This document shows, in pieces, positions 44,592 through 52,433 of a stretch of 64,000 nucleotides of DNA. Below the pieces are notes generated by a model. That model did no database searches. It saw nothing but the letters and a program-made list of their open reading frames with translations, and was not told where the DNA came from. Each line of letters opens with the position of its first letter. Within the stretch, counting starts at the first letter, position 1. This DNA is from an uncultured Kiritimatiellota bacterium (GTDB lineage Bacteria; Verrucomicrobiota; Kiritimatiellia; RFP12; DVOR01), in the NCBI GenBank assembly GCA_944389945.1, contig CALXOF010000002.1, positions 1 to 64,000 on the forward strand, given 5' to 3'. A program made the position numbers and the translations under genes.

Positions 44592-45749
44592 ATGGCATTC
44601 CATTATCTCTCCGCCGGTGAATCTCACGGTCCCGCCCTCACCGTCATCGTCGAAGGCGTCCCCGCCGGGCTCCCCCTCGATGAAGACCTCCTCGCCGCCG
44701 ACCTCGCCAAGCGTCAACTCAAAGCTGGCGCGGGCGGCCGCATGGAGATTGAGACCGACCGTGCGACCATCCTCGCCGGTGTCATGGCAGGCCGCACCAC
44801 CGGCGCCCCCATCGCGCTCTCCATCCCCAACCGCGACCACGCCGCGTGGAAGGGTAAATCCGTCTCCGCCTACACCGTGGCCCGACCCGGCCACGCCGAC
44901 CTCGCCGCTTGCGTGAAGTACGGCTTTGACGACATCCGCCCGGCCCTCGAGCGTTCCAGCGCCCGCGAGACCGCCTGCCGCGTCGCCGTCGGTGCCATTG
45001 CCCGCGCCTTCCTGTCCAAGTTCGGCATCACGGCCTCCTCTTACGTCGCCGCGCTTGGCAACGTCCCTGAAGCGCAGACTCCGATTCGCGAGGCGCTCGA
45101 CTTTGCCGTGCGCTCCCCCTCCCGCGCCCCCTCCCAGGCGCAAGAAGACGCCTACACCAACGCCATCCACCTCGCCCGCTCCAAAGGCGAAACGCTCGGC
45201 GGACTCATCGTCACCGTCGTCGACGGACTTCCCATCGGCCTCGGTTCCTACGTCACCCCGGACCGCCGTCTGGACGCCCGCCTCGGCGCCGCCGTGCTCT
45301 CCGTCAACGCCATCAAGGGCGTCTCCTTTGCCGATGCCTTCGCCAACGCCGCCCTCCCCGGCAGCGCCTGTCACGACCCCATCCTCCTGCAAGACGGCCA
45401 GATTACCCGTCCCACCGACCGTGACGGCGGCCTCGAAGGCGGCATCACCACCGGGCAACCCCTCATCGTCCGCGCCGCGATGAAGCCCATTCCCACCACC
45501 CTCGCCCCCCAGCAGAGCGTCGACCTCGCTACCCACGTCCCCGCGCAGACCAACTACGAACGCTCCGACACCTGCCCCGTCCCCCGTGCCTGCGTCGTCC
45601 TTGAAAGTGTACTCCTCATCGAGCTTGCCGCCGCTCTCACCGAGAAACTCGGCGGTGACACCCTCCAAGAGATGCTCGCCCGCTATCAAACCCTCCCCAC
45701 CGCCGACGCTATCCGTCTCGACCCCGCGCCCAAAGTCTTCTGGCCCTGA
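44592..45749 (+). CDS. aroC: Chorismate synthase
   Basis: 385 aa. It converts EPSP to chorismate with reduced FMN, the last step of the shikimate pathway. Signatures: SAGESHGPALTVIVEGVPAGL near the start, GRMEIE, RPGHADLAACVKYGFDDIRPALERSSARETA, and GGITTGQPLIVRAAMKPIPTT. The ATG at 44592 follows GGAG; the earlier in-frame ATG overlaps the small upstream frame. The tatD gene follows after 5 bp. Confidence 0.96.
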   Translation: MAFHYLSAGESHGPALTVIVEGVPAGLPLDEDLLAADLAKRQLKAGAGGRMEIETDRATILAGVMAGRTTGAPIALSIPNRDHAAWKGKSVSAYTVARPGHADLAACVKYGFDDIRPALERSSARETACRVAVGAIARAFLSKFGITASSYVAALGNVPEAQTPIREALDFAVRSPSRAPSQAQEDAYTNAIHLARSKGETLGGLIVTVVDGLPIGLGSYVTPDRRLDARLGAAVLSVNAIKGVSFADAFANAALPGSACHDPILLQDGQITRPTDRDGGLEGGITTGQPLIVRAAMKPIPTTLAPQQSVDLATHVPAQTNYERSDTCPVPRACVVLESVLLIELAAALTEKLGGDTLQEMLARYQTLPTADAIRLDPAPKVFWP

Positions 45750-45754
45750 TTTCG

Positions 45755-46546
45755 ATGTTTGACTCCCATCTCCACCTCCGCGACCCTCGCATCATCCCCT
45801 ATCACGCACGCTTTGTCAAAGAGGCCATCGACCTCGGCGTCACCGGCTGTATCGACTGTGCCACTCGCCCCGAGGATTGGAACGCCGAAGTCCATTGCGC
45901 CCTCAACGTCACCACTGCCTTCGGCCTCCATCCCTGGTGTGTCGCCACCGCCTGTCCGGACTGGGCCGACTTCCTTGAATGCGCCCTCCGCGCAGACCCT
46001 GGCGCACTCGTTGGCGAAATCGGGCTCGATGGCATCCGCAAGACCCTCGATGGCGGCGCCGCCCAACGCGATGCCCTCCAGACCCAACTCGCCCTCGCCG
46101 CACGCCTTGGCCGCCCCGTCGTCCTCCATGGCGCCCGTGCCTGGGGTGCACTCCTCCGTGTTCTGGAGCCCTGGGCCGACCGTCTACCCGCCATTCTTCT
46201 TCACGGCGTCTCCTTCTCCCCCGATCTCCTCCGCCACCCCGTCCTGAGCCGTTCCAACGTCTGGTTCAGCGTTGGCGGCGCCCTCCTCTCTCCCGCGGCC
46301 CAGACCCTCCCCCGTCTGGCCGCCGTCATCCCTCTCGATCGTCTCCTTGTCGAGACCGACTCCCCCGACATGCTTCCCATCGGCGGCGAGCCCCTCGTCC
46401 TCGGCCAATACCGCGCCCTCCTCAACTCCCCCGCCAACCTTCCCCTCATCCTCCGCGCCCTCTCCCGCATCCGTAGCATTCCCTTCGCCGAGCTCGCCGA
46501 CCTCACCTCCGCCAACGCCCAAGCCCTCCTCGCCACCCGCGGTTAA
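45755..46546 (+). CDS. TatD-family metal-dependent hydrolase
   Basis: 263 aa TIM-barrel hydrolase. Metal ligands are visible: DSHLHL (HxH), GEIGLD (Glu), VVLHGARAW (His), LLHGVSFS (His) and LLVETDSPD (Asp). Bacterial TatD proteins act as 3'-5' exonucleases or D-aminoacyl-tRNA deacylase-like enzymes, so exact function is open. It is 5 bp after aroC and probably co-transcribed. It meets the GT-C-like gene tail to tail with a 10-bp gap. Confidence 0.88.
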   Translation: MFDSHLHLRDPRIIPYHARFVKEAIDLGVTGCIDCATRPEDWNAEVHCALNVTTAFGLHPWCVATACPDWADFLECALRADPGALVGEIGLDGIRKTLDGGAAQRDALQTQLALAARLGRPVVLHGARAWGALLRVLEPWADRLPAILLHGVSFSPDLLRHPVLSRSNVWFSVGGALLSPAAQTLPRLAAVIPLDRLLVETDSPDMLPIGGEPLVLGQYRALLNSPANLPLILRALSRIRSIPFAELADLTSANAQALLATRG

Positions 46547-46556
46547 TCCCCATGGC

Positions 46557-48398
46557 CTAACGCCACAGGGATTCGATTCGCCACCACATCAATTTCGGTA
46601 GCGATACGAGATAAGTCCGCGGCACAAAGAGCACATAGCGCAAATACCGTCCCACTCGCGTCGGTTGTCCAGACGCCTCCCGATACAACGACGGCGGTGG
46701 CTCTGGCCCATCCTTCAGCACGGCGGAGAAGCTCGGCAACGAGAACTTTCGAAGGCCCTCACCCTGCCAACCCATAGGCAACACCTCTGCGTTTTGCAAT
46801 GCCGGCTCCTGCTTGCACAACAAACGCAGGTTGGCGTTCTCCTCTCCACCCGCCAAGACCACAGCTTTAACACCTGGAGAACGCAAAGCTTGGGTCAATT
46901 CCAAACGATAGTCAATCATCACCGCGACATACATCACCGTGAGGCTCAATCCCCACAACGCCAAGCAACCGGCAAACGCCATGCCGATTTTCCATTTCGG
47001 CAAACGCTGAATCGCCCATTGGGCCACAATCCCGGCCGCCATCCCATGCAAAATCGCCACCCATGGGATATACCGAGAATAGCCGAGAAAAGAAGTGGGG
47101 AAACAAAATAATCCTACTGCGCAGAACAATGCAATCAGTCGGATTCCACGACCAAAGAAGAGAATCACCAAAAACGAAGCCAAAAGTAGGATTCGAACAG
47201 ACGTAGAATTGGCCGCGCCAAGCCCTTCTGCATTCTCCTGCTCCCAGACCTGGCAATACGGCATAAAGTCTGGGTTATCCGTCTTCCAGGCATAATAGGC
47301 CCGCGTCAAAGACGAACTCACATACGCATTGAAGAAGTGCCCCACATGGCCCATCGCCCGGGCGTCATCATTGCGAATCTCAAAGTCTCCCGTGATGTCA
47401 TACGCAGGGTAACGCTCAGCATCGACCGTATAAGCGGGATAGAGTGGATGACCATAGTGACTCCACGACGTAAAATATGGTGCCGCGCAAATCCATGCCA
47501 TCCCAATCCCCAATACCACGGCGCATCCGGCCAATTGCGCCAGACGGCGCCCCCAAGTTGCTCGGAAACGCCACAGTAAGACCACGGAGAAGACAACCCA
47601 CAACACAAAGCAGGTCAACAAGGCGCCTTGTTTCGCCGTCACCATCCACAGTGAACATCCCAAAAGTGCCCACCACTCCTTTTCTCCTCTAACAATACGC
47701 GTCATCGCGGCAATCATTCCCGCTCCGCAGAGCCCCACCACCACATCCACCGCACTGTCCATTGCGCCGCACAACCGCGGCACCGCCCCCAACACGCACA
47801 TCATCGCCACAAAACGCGACAAGCGGCTCCACCCCAAATCACGACCCAAGCGCCAAATCGGTACCAATGCCACCGGCACGATGAAGAAGAGAATCGGCAA
47901 TGCCACATTGAACGGCGTACCCAAGAAGAGTCCAAACGAGGCATTGAATACCTCCGCCGCATGCGTGATAAACAAAACATGCCAAACCGGCAATTCATTC
48001 AATGGAGCCAACCCGAGCGCACCCAACGCCTCTGGCGTCGCCGTCTCAATGGGATTCCAACCCAACATCAATAACCGCGTCACCGGGTGACGATAGCGCG
48101 CATTGTCAAACGCATTCTCCGCCAGGCACCCGGCGAGAACCCACACAAGCACGAGGTAAAAAAGAAAGAGCGCCATCCCACGGAAGCGCTCCCGCCACGA
48201 GGCGCGGCGATCAAACGCCGCGATAAAGATGACGATTGCTACCCCCCCCCACGTTTGCCATGAGGCGCACGTCCCGCCAAACCAGAAAGTCGCAGTGGCC
48301 AGCAACACCACCGCCAGCGGAAAGACCAAAAGCTCCCGTTCCAACACGCCAAAAGCAGGACGCCATGCGGACATCCAAGACTTCATTCGCTCAATCAT
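46557..48398 (-). CDS. Multi-pass membrane protein, GT-C-like, of unknown function
   Basis: 613 aa with about 12-14 hydrophobic segments through residue 510 and a soluble C-terminus of about 100 aa. The architecture resembles GT-C glycosyltransferases or polysaccharide-building membrane proteins (HPVTRLLMLGWNPIETATPE as an outer loop), but no firm family match is seen. ATG at 48398 is preferred over one 12 bp upstream, which lies inside the -10. A run of nine G (48242-48250, coding strand) lies at about codons 50-53, so slippage would truncate the protein. Confidence 0.8.
   Translation of the reverse strand: MIERMKSWMSAWRPAFGVLERELLVFPLAVVLLATATFWFGGTCASWQTWGGVAIVIFIAAFDRRASWRERFRGMALFLFYLVLVWVLAGCLAENAFDNARYRHPVTRLLMLGWNPIETATPEALGALGLAPLNELPVWHVLFITHAAEVFNASFGLFLGTPFNVALPILFFIVPVALVPIWRLGRDLGWSRLSRFVAMMCVLGAVPRLCGAMDSAVDVVVGLCGAGMIAAMTRIVRGEKEWWALLGCSLWMVTAKQGALLTCFVLWVVFSVVLLWRFRATWGRRLAQLAGCAVVLGIGMAWICAAPYFTSWSHYGHPLYPAYTVDAERYPAYDITGDFEIRNDDARAMGHVGHFFNAYVSSSLTRAYYAWKTDNPDFMPYCQVWEQENAEGLGAANSTSVRILLLASFLVILFFGRGIRLIALFCAVGLFCFPTSFLGYSRYIPWVAILHGMAAGIVAQWAIQRLPKWKIGMAFAGCLALWGLSLTVMYVAVMIDYRLELTQALRSPGVKAVVLAGGEENANLRLLCKQEPALQNAEVLPMGWQGEGLRKFSLPSFSAVLKDGPEPPPSLYREASGQPTRVGRYLRYVLFVPRTYLVSLPKLMWWRIESLWR
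48242..48250. repeat. G9/C9 homopolymer inside the GT-C-like gene
   Basis: Nine consecutive C on the plus strand (G on the coding strand), spanning TGG-GGG-GGG-G, codons about 50-53 of the 613-codon gene. A gain or loss of one base would put the frame out early. Confidence 0.9.
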
Positions 48399-48408
48399 GA
48401 CAGTTCCC

Positions 48409-48414
48409 ATTATC
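48409..48414 (-). promoter_or_regulatory. -10 element of the GT-C-like gene
   Basis: GATAAT on the minus strand, ending 10 bp before the ATG at 48398. Confidence 0.4.
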
Positions 48415-48478
48415 CGATGTCACTTCCATTCTTGCGACAAACATACTCTGATAAGACAGAATCTCTATCGCGTACCTG

Positions 48479-48484
48479 TATAAT
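48479..48484 (+). promoter_or_regulatory. TATAAT upstream of the candidate RNA
   Basis: Perfect TATAAT preceded by CTG on the plus strand. It points into the structured region from about 48491, where no ORF exists. Confidence 0.45.
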
Positions 48485-48490
48485 AGCAAA

Positions 48491-48645
48491 CTGTGCGTCA
48501 CCGTGCCTCAAATCTATAGCGTTTGGGGAACTTTAGAGGCCTTCTCTTTTCCACAAAACGCTAGTGTGCACGAAATGGTGAGTGACGACCCATGGTCTAC
48601 GGCGAAATCGCGATGGGTGATTGGCTGTCTCCTAAAGGGGGCTTT
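48491..48645 (+). ncRNA. Candidate structured RNA
   Basis: Nested pairing forms a rod: GTCAC (48497-48501) with GTGAC (48582-48586); CGTGC (48502-48506) with GCACG (48568-48572); TAGCGTTT (48517-48524) with AAACGCTA (48556-48563); GGGGAA with TTTTCC, and AGAG with CTCT around the tip. A second hairpin joins ACCCAT (48588-48593) to ATGGGT (48613-48618). A TATAAT lies 7 bp before it and array F follows. The pairing would also form on the minus strand, where it would be the leader of the GT-C-like gene. It does not match tmRNA, RNase P RNA or SRP RNA by eye; a 6S-like role is only a guess. Confidence 0.4.
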
Positions 48646-48650
48646 GTGAG

Positions 48651-48772
48651 ACCCTATAAGGGTCGGAGGGGGACCAATATAAGGGTCGAGGGGGAGACCC
48701 TATAAGGGGCCGGGGGCGACCACTATAGGGGTCCAAGGGGAGACCCTATAGGGGTCGAGAAAAGACCTTTGG
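48651..48772. repeat. Palindromic-array locus F (five cores)
   Basis: ACCCTATAAGGGT at 48651-48663, ACCAATATAAGGGT at 48673-48686, ACCCTATAAGGGG at 48697-48709, ACCACTATAGGGGT at 48719-48732, ACCCTATAGGGGT at 48743-48755, then the closing GACCTTTGG at 48764-48772. Core starts are 22-24 bp apart. The left flank CCTAAAGG (48631-48638) is close to the inverse of the closing element. It lies in the 482-bp gap between the GT-C-like gene and pcnB. Confidence 0.88.
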
Positions 48773-48816
48773 CTTGGCAGTCTGAACGGTAATGGGAAGA
48801 GGGAGAGGCAACGGGG

Positions 48817-48855
48817 GAAAAAGAAAAGGCCCTGCCGCTTAGGAGCGGCGGGGCC
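48817..48855 (-). terminator. Rho-independent terminator after pcnB
   Basis: On the minus strand a GGCCCCGCCGCT / AGCGGCAGGGCC stem (48828-48855) is followed by TTTTCTTTTT. It lies 25 bp after the pcnB stop. Confidence 0.88.
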
Positions 48856-48880
48856 TATCAATGATGGAATGGGGCGTAGG

Positions 48881-50227
48881 TCAAGGTACGGGGGCGGCGG
48901 GGGCTTTGTCCCGGCGAGGGCCTTTGGGTTTGCGGGGACGACGGGCGCGACGAGCGGCGCGGGAATGCGGATTGGGGCCGACCTCGATGGGACCTTGGAG
49001 GGCGGAAAGGCGATCCCACGTGGAGAAGTCAGGCTGCGTAGGAGCATCGTGGGCAAGCAGTTGGGCACCCAGACGAAGGTCTGGATAGAGGGGGTGACGA
49101 ATGAAGCGGACGTCAGACTGGTTGCCGGCGGCAGGACGATTGAAGCGGTCGGCGTGAACGAGGATATCGATGGCGGTCATCCAAACGGCACGGGGAAGAC
49201 GGTACTTGTGGATGATGGGATCGAAGGCCTGCTGGGCGGCGACCTGAAGGGTCTGACGGTGCGCGGTCCGGGCCTGACGGGCGTTGAGGGCGGGTGCGGC
49301 AGGAGCGAGGGCCTGGGCAGTTTGACGAATCATGGGCCAGTATAGAGCGACGAAGCCAACAGCCGGGGAGGGGTCGTGGTCGACTGCAAGACGGTCGAGC
49401 GCGGCGAGGGAATCCCAGAGCGCAGACTGATTCTCCTCGGAGCGGTCCAGCCAAGCATCGAGGGTGGGCAAGAGGGCGCGGAGGACGCCGGTCTCATGGG
49501 CGAGGCGGATGGAGCGGAGGGTGGCGCCACGAACAAGCAAGCGCTGAATTTCCTCGCAAAGGCGAGAGACGGAGGCATTGGCAAGTTCGGGGGCGTAACG
49601 GCGGATGGCCTTGAGGTCGGCGGAGCAGATGTCAAAGTCGAGCTTAGCAGCGAAGCGGATGGCGCGCATCATGCGGACGGGGTCTTCGCGGAAGCGGATG
49701 TTAGGGTCGCCAATGGAGCGGATGCGGCGAGCCTTGAGGTCGCGAAGGCCGCCGACGTAGTCGATGACGGAGAAGTCGTTGATGTCGTAGAAGAGTCCGT
49801 TGACGGTGAAGTCACGGCGAAGGGCATCTTCCTCCGGGGTACCGAAGGTGTTGTCCTCGAATTGATAGAGCCCGTGGGTCTCATCGGGGACGGCGTCCGG
49901 AGGCGGGGCCTTGCGGAAGGTGGCAGTCTCGATGACCTTTTTGCCAAAGACAATATGGGCGAGACGGAAGCGACGGCCAACAAGATAGCAATTGCGGAAC
50001 TGGCGCTTGATTTCGTTGGGGCGTGCGTCAGTACCGACGTCAAAATCTTTTGGGGACCGGCCAAGGAGCAAATCACGGACGGAACCGCCAACGAGGTAGG
50101 CTTTGTGGCCGAGTTGGGAGAGGCGGTAAAGAACCTTAAGGGCATCGGGGTCGATGTCGCGGCGGGAGATGTTGTGCTTGGTTCTGGGGATGACGGTAGG
50201 TTTGGGCTTTCGGTGGAAGAAGAGCAT
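48881..50227 (-). CDS. pcnB: Poly(A) polymerase I
   Basis: 448 aa class II nucleotidyltransferase. It probably adds 3' poly(A) tails that mark RNA for decay. PcnB-type marks are HNISRRDIDPDALKVLYRL before LVGGSVRDLLLG, then DFDVGTDARPNEIK and RRFRLAHIVFG. The C-terminus is very basic (SRAARRARRPRKPKGPRRDK), as in E. coli PAP I, which argues against a CCA-adding enzyme. No Shine-Dalgarno sequence is obvious at this start. It is 27 bp after the secreted 710-aa gene and ends at a clear terminator. Confidence 0.92.
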   Translation of the reverse strand: MLFFHRKPKPTVIPRTKHNISRRDIDPDALKVLYRLSQLGHKAYLVGGSVRDLLLGRSPKDFDVGTDARPNEIKRQFRNCYLVGRRFRLAHIVFGKKVIETATFRKAPPPDAVPDETHGLYQFEDNTFGTPEEDALRRDFTVNGLFYDINDFSVIDYVGGLRDLKARRIRSIGDPNIRFREDPVRMMRAIRFAAKLDFDICSADLKAIRRYAPELANASVSRLCEEIQRLLVRGATLRSIRLAHETGVLRALLPTLDAWLDRSEENQSALWDSLAALDRLAVDHDPSPAVGFVALYWPMIRQTAQALAPAAPALNARQARTAHRQTLQVAAQQAFDPIIHKYRLPRAVWMTAIDILVHADRFNRPAAGNQSDVRFIRHPLYPDLRLGAQLLAHDAPTQPDFSTWDRLSALQGPIEVGPNPHSRAARRARRPRKPKGPRRDKAPAAPVP

Positions 50228-50254
50228 GTCGCGGATACTTTCGGTTAAGGTGCG

Positions 50255-52387
50255 TCACCAGACGTTTTCTTCGGCTTGGCGTCGCTGGCGTTCTTCTTTG
50301 ACGCTGCGGGTACGGTCGCGCTGGGCGTCAAGGCGCACTTTGTCGTATTTGTCGTTGAGGGCCTGAACCTCGGCGAGGAAGGGGGAGTTGCCGAGTTTTT
50401 TCTGGTACTTAAGCTCTTCGGCAACGGCCTTGGAATAGGCGTTTTTATCCTTGAACCAGGCCAGGCGGTCGCCGTTGTAGCGGGGGTCGTTGGCATCGGG
50501 GATGTTGGTGAAGGCTCCGATGAAGATGGCGTTGCGAACAAAGAGAGCCCACTCGTTGGTGATTTTCTTCTGGTTTCGAGGAGAAGCGTTCGTGGAGAAT
50601 TGGTTACGCAGGAGGGCGGTGAGGTCTGCGCCGGCCTGGGTATCGCCAAAGTTCGTGTTGCGGGCGAGCGCTGTGGCACCGGTGGCGCCGTCGGAAACGC
50701 TGACGAAGAAGTTGCCGAAGCCCTCCATGAGGTCGAGAATTCGGGTGGCGTTGCCCTTGCGAGCCTTGGCGAGACGGAAGATGACATCGGTGTTAGCGAT
50801 GCAGGTAACCATGGCCGAACGGAGGAGGGCTTCCTGCTGGTCAGTGGAGGCGTTGAGGGAGGGGTCTTTGTTGGAGGTGTAGAGGTCGAGGATATGCATG
50901 GCCATGCGGGAGTCTTCCCAGTTGGCCAGACCGATGTTCATGGCCTCGCAAAGACCAATGTGCCAGCGGACGTTGTTGCGAAGGTAGTTATCACTGTTGG
51001 CAGGGGTGAGGAGGTCGAAACCGGTGAGCTTGGTGTTGGGGTCGGTAACGGGTCCATAGAGCGGGGGGAGGGTCCAGCCGACGGTGGAAACGGCAATGGT
51101 GTCGACGGAGTGGTTGAGGATGGCTTGGTAACGCCCATTGCGATATTCATAGGTCATGTAGGCGCGGTGACCGGGTTGGCCCATGCCGGCGGCGGGGGTA
51201 CCAATAGAGCGTTGGGCAAACTCCGCCAAGGTGGAGAGTCGGCCGCAGACGCCGCCATCGGCGAGAATGCGGGGCGTGGCGTCGGGCGCCCAGGAGGCAT
51301 CACGATAGTGGATTTCGGGCTTGGTGTAATCGAAGGAATAGGTGGCGTAGCCGGGGACGTTGCCCTTGGTCTTGTAGTAGGTCCACCAGTAGGTCGATTC
51401 ATCCACAGGGTCCTGTTGGGTGATCAGGAGGAGAAGCGGCCAAGGGGCTTTGGAGAGGGGGAAGAGCTTGGAACGCTCGGCGCCTTTCTCCTCGTAGCGC
51501 ATGATGCGCAGGCAGAGGTTTTCGGCGATAGAGCCGGGGGAACGGGGCGGGAAGCGGCCCGCGGCATGGGCGATCTTTTCCCAGGGCAGACTCTTGACCT
51601 CGCGTGAACCGATATCGATGCCGGTCTTGTTGCGGAGCGCGCCGGCATTCATGGTGACGAGCTCGTAAGTCTGCGTCTTAGGATGTTTCTTGAGCCAGTT
51701 GACGAGCTGCTTGGCGGCCTGGTCATTGCCCACATCAAACTGCGCGTGGAGGGTTCTCATCGCGTTGAGGCGCGCCCGCTCATCCTGGTACATACGCCCT
51801 TGCTGGTCATGGGCGAAGGCGGATTCTGCGGGGACGGCGACATCGCTGTTGACGGACCACCCCTGCTTGGCCTTGACCTGCTCCTCCAGCTCAGCTTTAC
51901 GCTTGGGGTCGAAGGCCAAGTTGCGGGTCTCCATGATGCCGTAGCGATTGGCCGTGAGGGAACTGTCGAGGATACGGTCCTTGCGGTAGGCGACGGCAAA
52001 GGCAATGAGGAGCTGCTGATACTTTTCTGCGTAGGCGGGGCCAACGAGCTTGGCCAACTTGACGAAGTTGTGGATGACGTTGGGGTTGGGTGGATATTCC
52101 AAGGAGAAGGCGGCATTAAAAACTGCCGGATGTTGCTCCAACCAGAGCCAGGTGGCTTCGCTAAAGTGAAGCTCGGGCGTCACCAGACGCATACAATGAT
52201 CGTAATAGGCCTGGCGGACCGCATCGTTGAAGATGAAGCCGGAATCGTAAAGCGCGGCATCGAGCCAACGGAGGTCAGCGTTGTCGGTGGGCGGGATGGG
52301 CTGACGCCGCGCGCCATAGTCCACCCATTGCGCGCCAGCAACCGACGCCAACAGGCTAACCAAAAGTGCAAAGAGGGTGCGTCTCAT
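50255..52387 (-). CDS. Large secreted protein with a transglutaminase/papain-like core
   Basis: 710 aa with a signal peptide (about 1-19, ASVAGAQ). A Cys-His pair sits in ADGGVCGRLSTLAEFAQRS (C381) and MGQPGHRAYMTYEY (H407), the spacing of transglutaminase-like cysteine hydrolases. Flanking regions are helical and not recognised. The C-terminus is a charged helix (DRTRSVKEERQRRQAEE). A target in peptidoglycan or protein is likely, but unproven. The TGT-TATCAT -10 ends 6 bp before the ATG, so the mRNA should be leaderless. It heads a likely operon with pcnB. Confidence 0.78.
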   Translation of the reverse strand: MRRTLFALLVSLLASVAGAQWVDYGARRQPIPPTDNADLRWLDAALYDSGFIFNDAVRQAYYDHCMRLVTPELHFSEATWLWLEQHPAVFNAAFSLEYPPNPNVIHNFVKLAKLVGPAYAEKYQQLLIAFAVAYRKDRILDSSLTANRYGIMETRNLAFDPKRKAELEEQVKAKQGWSVNSDVAVPAESAFAHDQQGRMYQDERARLNAMRTLHAQFDVGNDQAAKQLVNWLKKHPKTQTYELVTMNAGALRNKTGIDIGSREVKSLPWEKIAHAAGRFPPRSPGSIAENLCLRIMRYEEKGAERSKLFPLSKAPWPLLLLITQQDPVDESTYWWTYYKTKGNVPGYATYSFDYTKPEIHYRDASWAPDATPRILADGGVCGRLSTLAEFAQRSIGTPAAGMGQPGHRAYMTYEYRNGRYQAILNHSVDTIAVSTVGWTLPPLYGPVTDPNTKLTGFDLLTPANSDNYLRNNVRWHIGLCEAMNIGLANWEDSRMAMHILDLYTSNKDPSLNASTDQQEALLRSAMVTCIANTDVIFRLAKARKGNATRILDLMEGFGNFFVSVSDGATGATALARNTNFGDTQAGADLTALLRNQFSTNASPRNQKKITNEWALFVRNAIFIGAFTNIPDANDPRYNGDRLAWFKDKNAYSKAVAEELKYQKKLGNSPFLAEVQALNDKYDKVRLDAQRDRTRSVKEERQRRQAEENVW

Positions 52388-52393
52388 GGCGTT

Positions 52394-52402
52394 ATGATAA
52401 CA
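52394..52402 (-). promoter_or_regulatory. Extended -10 promoter of the 710-aa secreted gene
   Basis: TGT-TATCAT on the minus strand. TATCAT (52394-52399) ends 6 bp before the ATG at 52387, so no leader is expected. Confidence 0.6.
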
Positions 52403-52433
52403 TAATCACGAGAATTGAGTGAACGATGCCGCA

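Noticed and set aside
48491-48645. Known RNA identity such as 6S, tmRNA, RNase P or SRP RNA
   Set aside because: None of the conserved blocks of those RNAs could be recognised, so it is only called a candidate.
48651-48772. Array F as an intrinsic terminator
   Set aside because: The cores are short with almost no loop and no T-run follows. A proper terminator for pcnB sits separately at 48817-48855.
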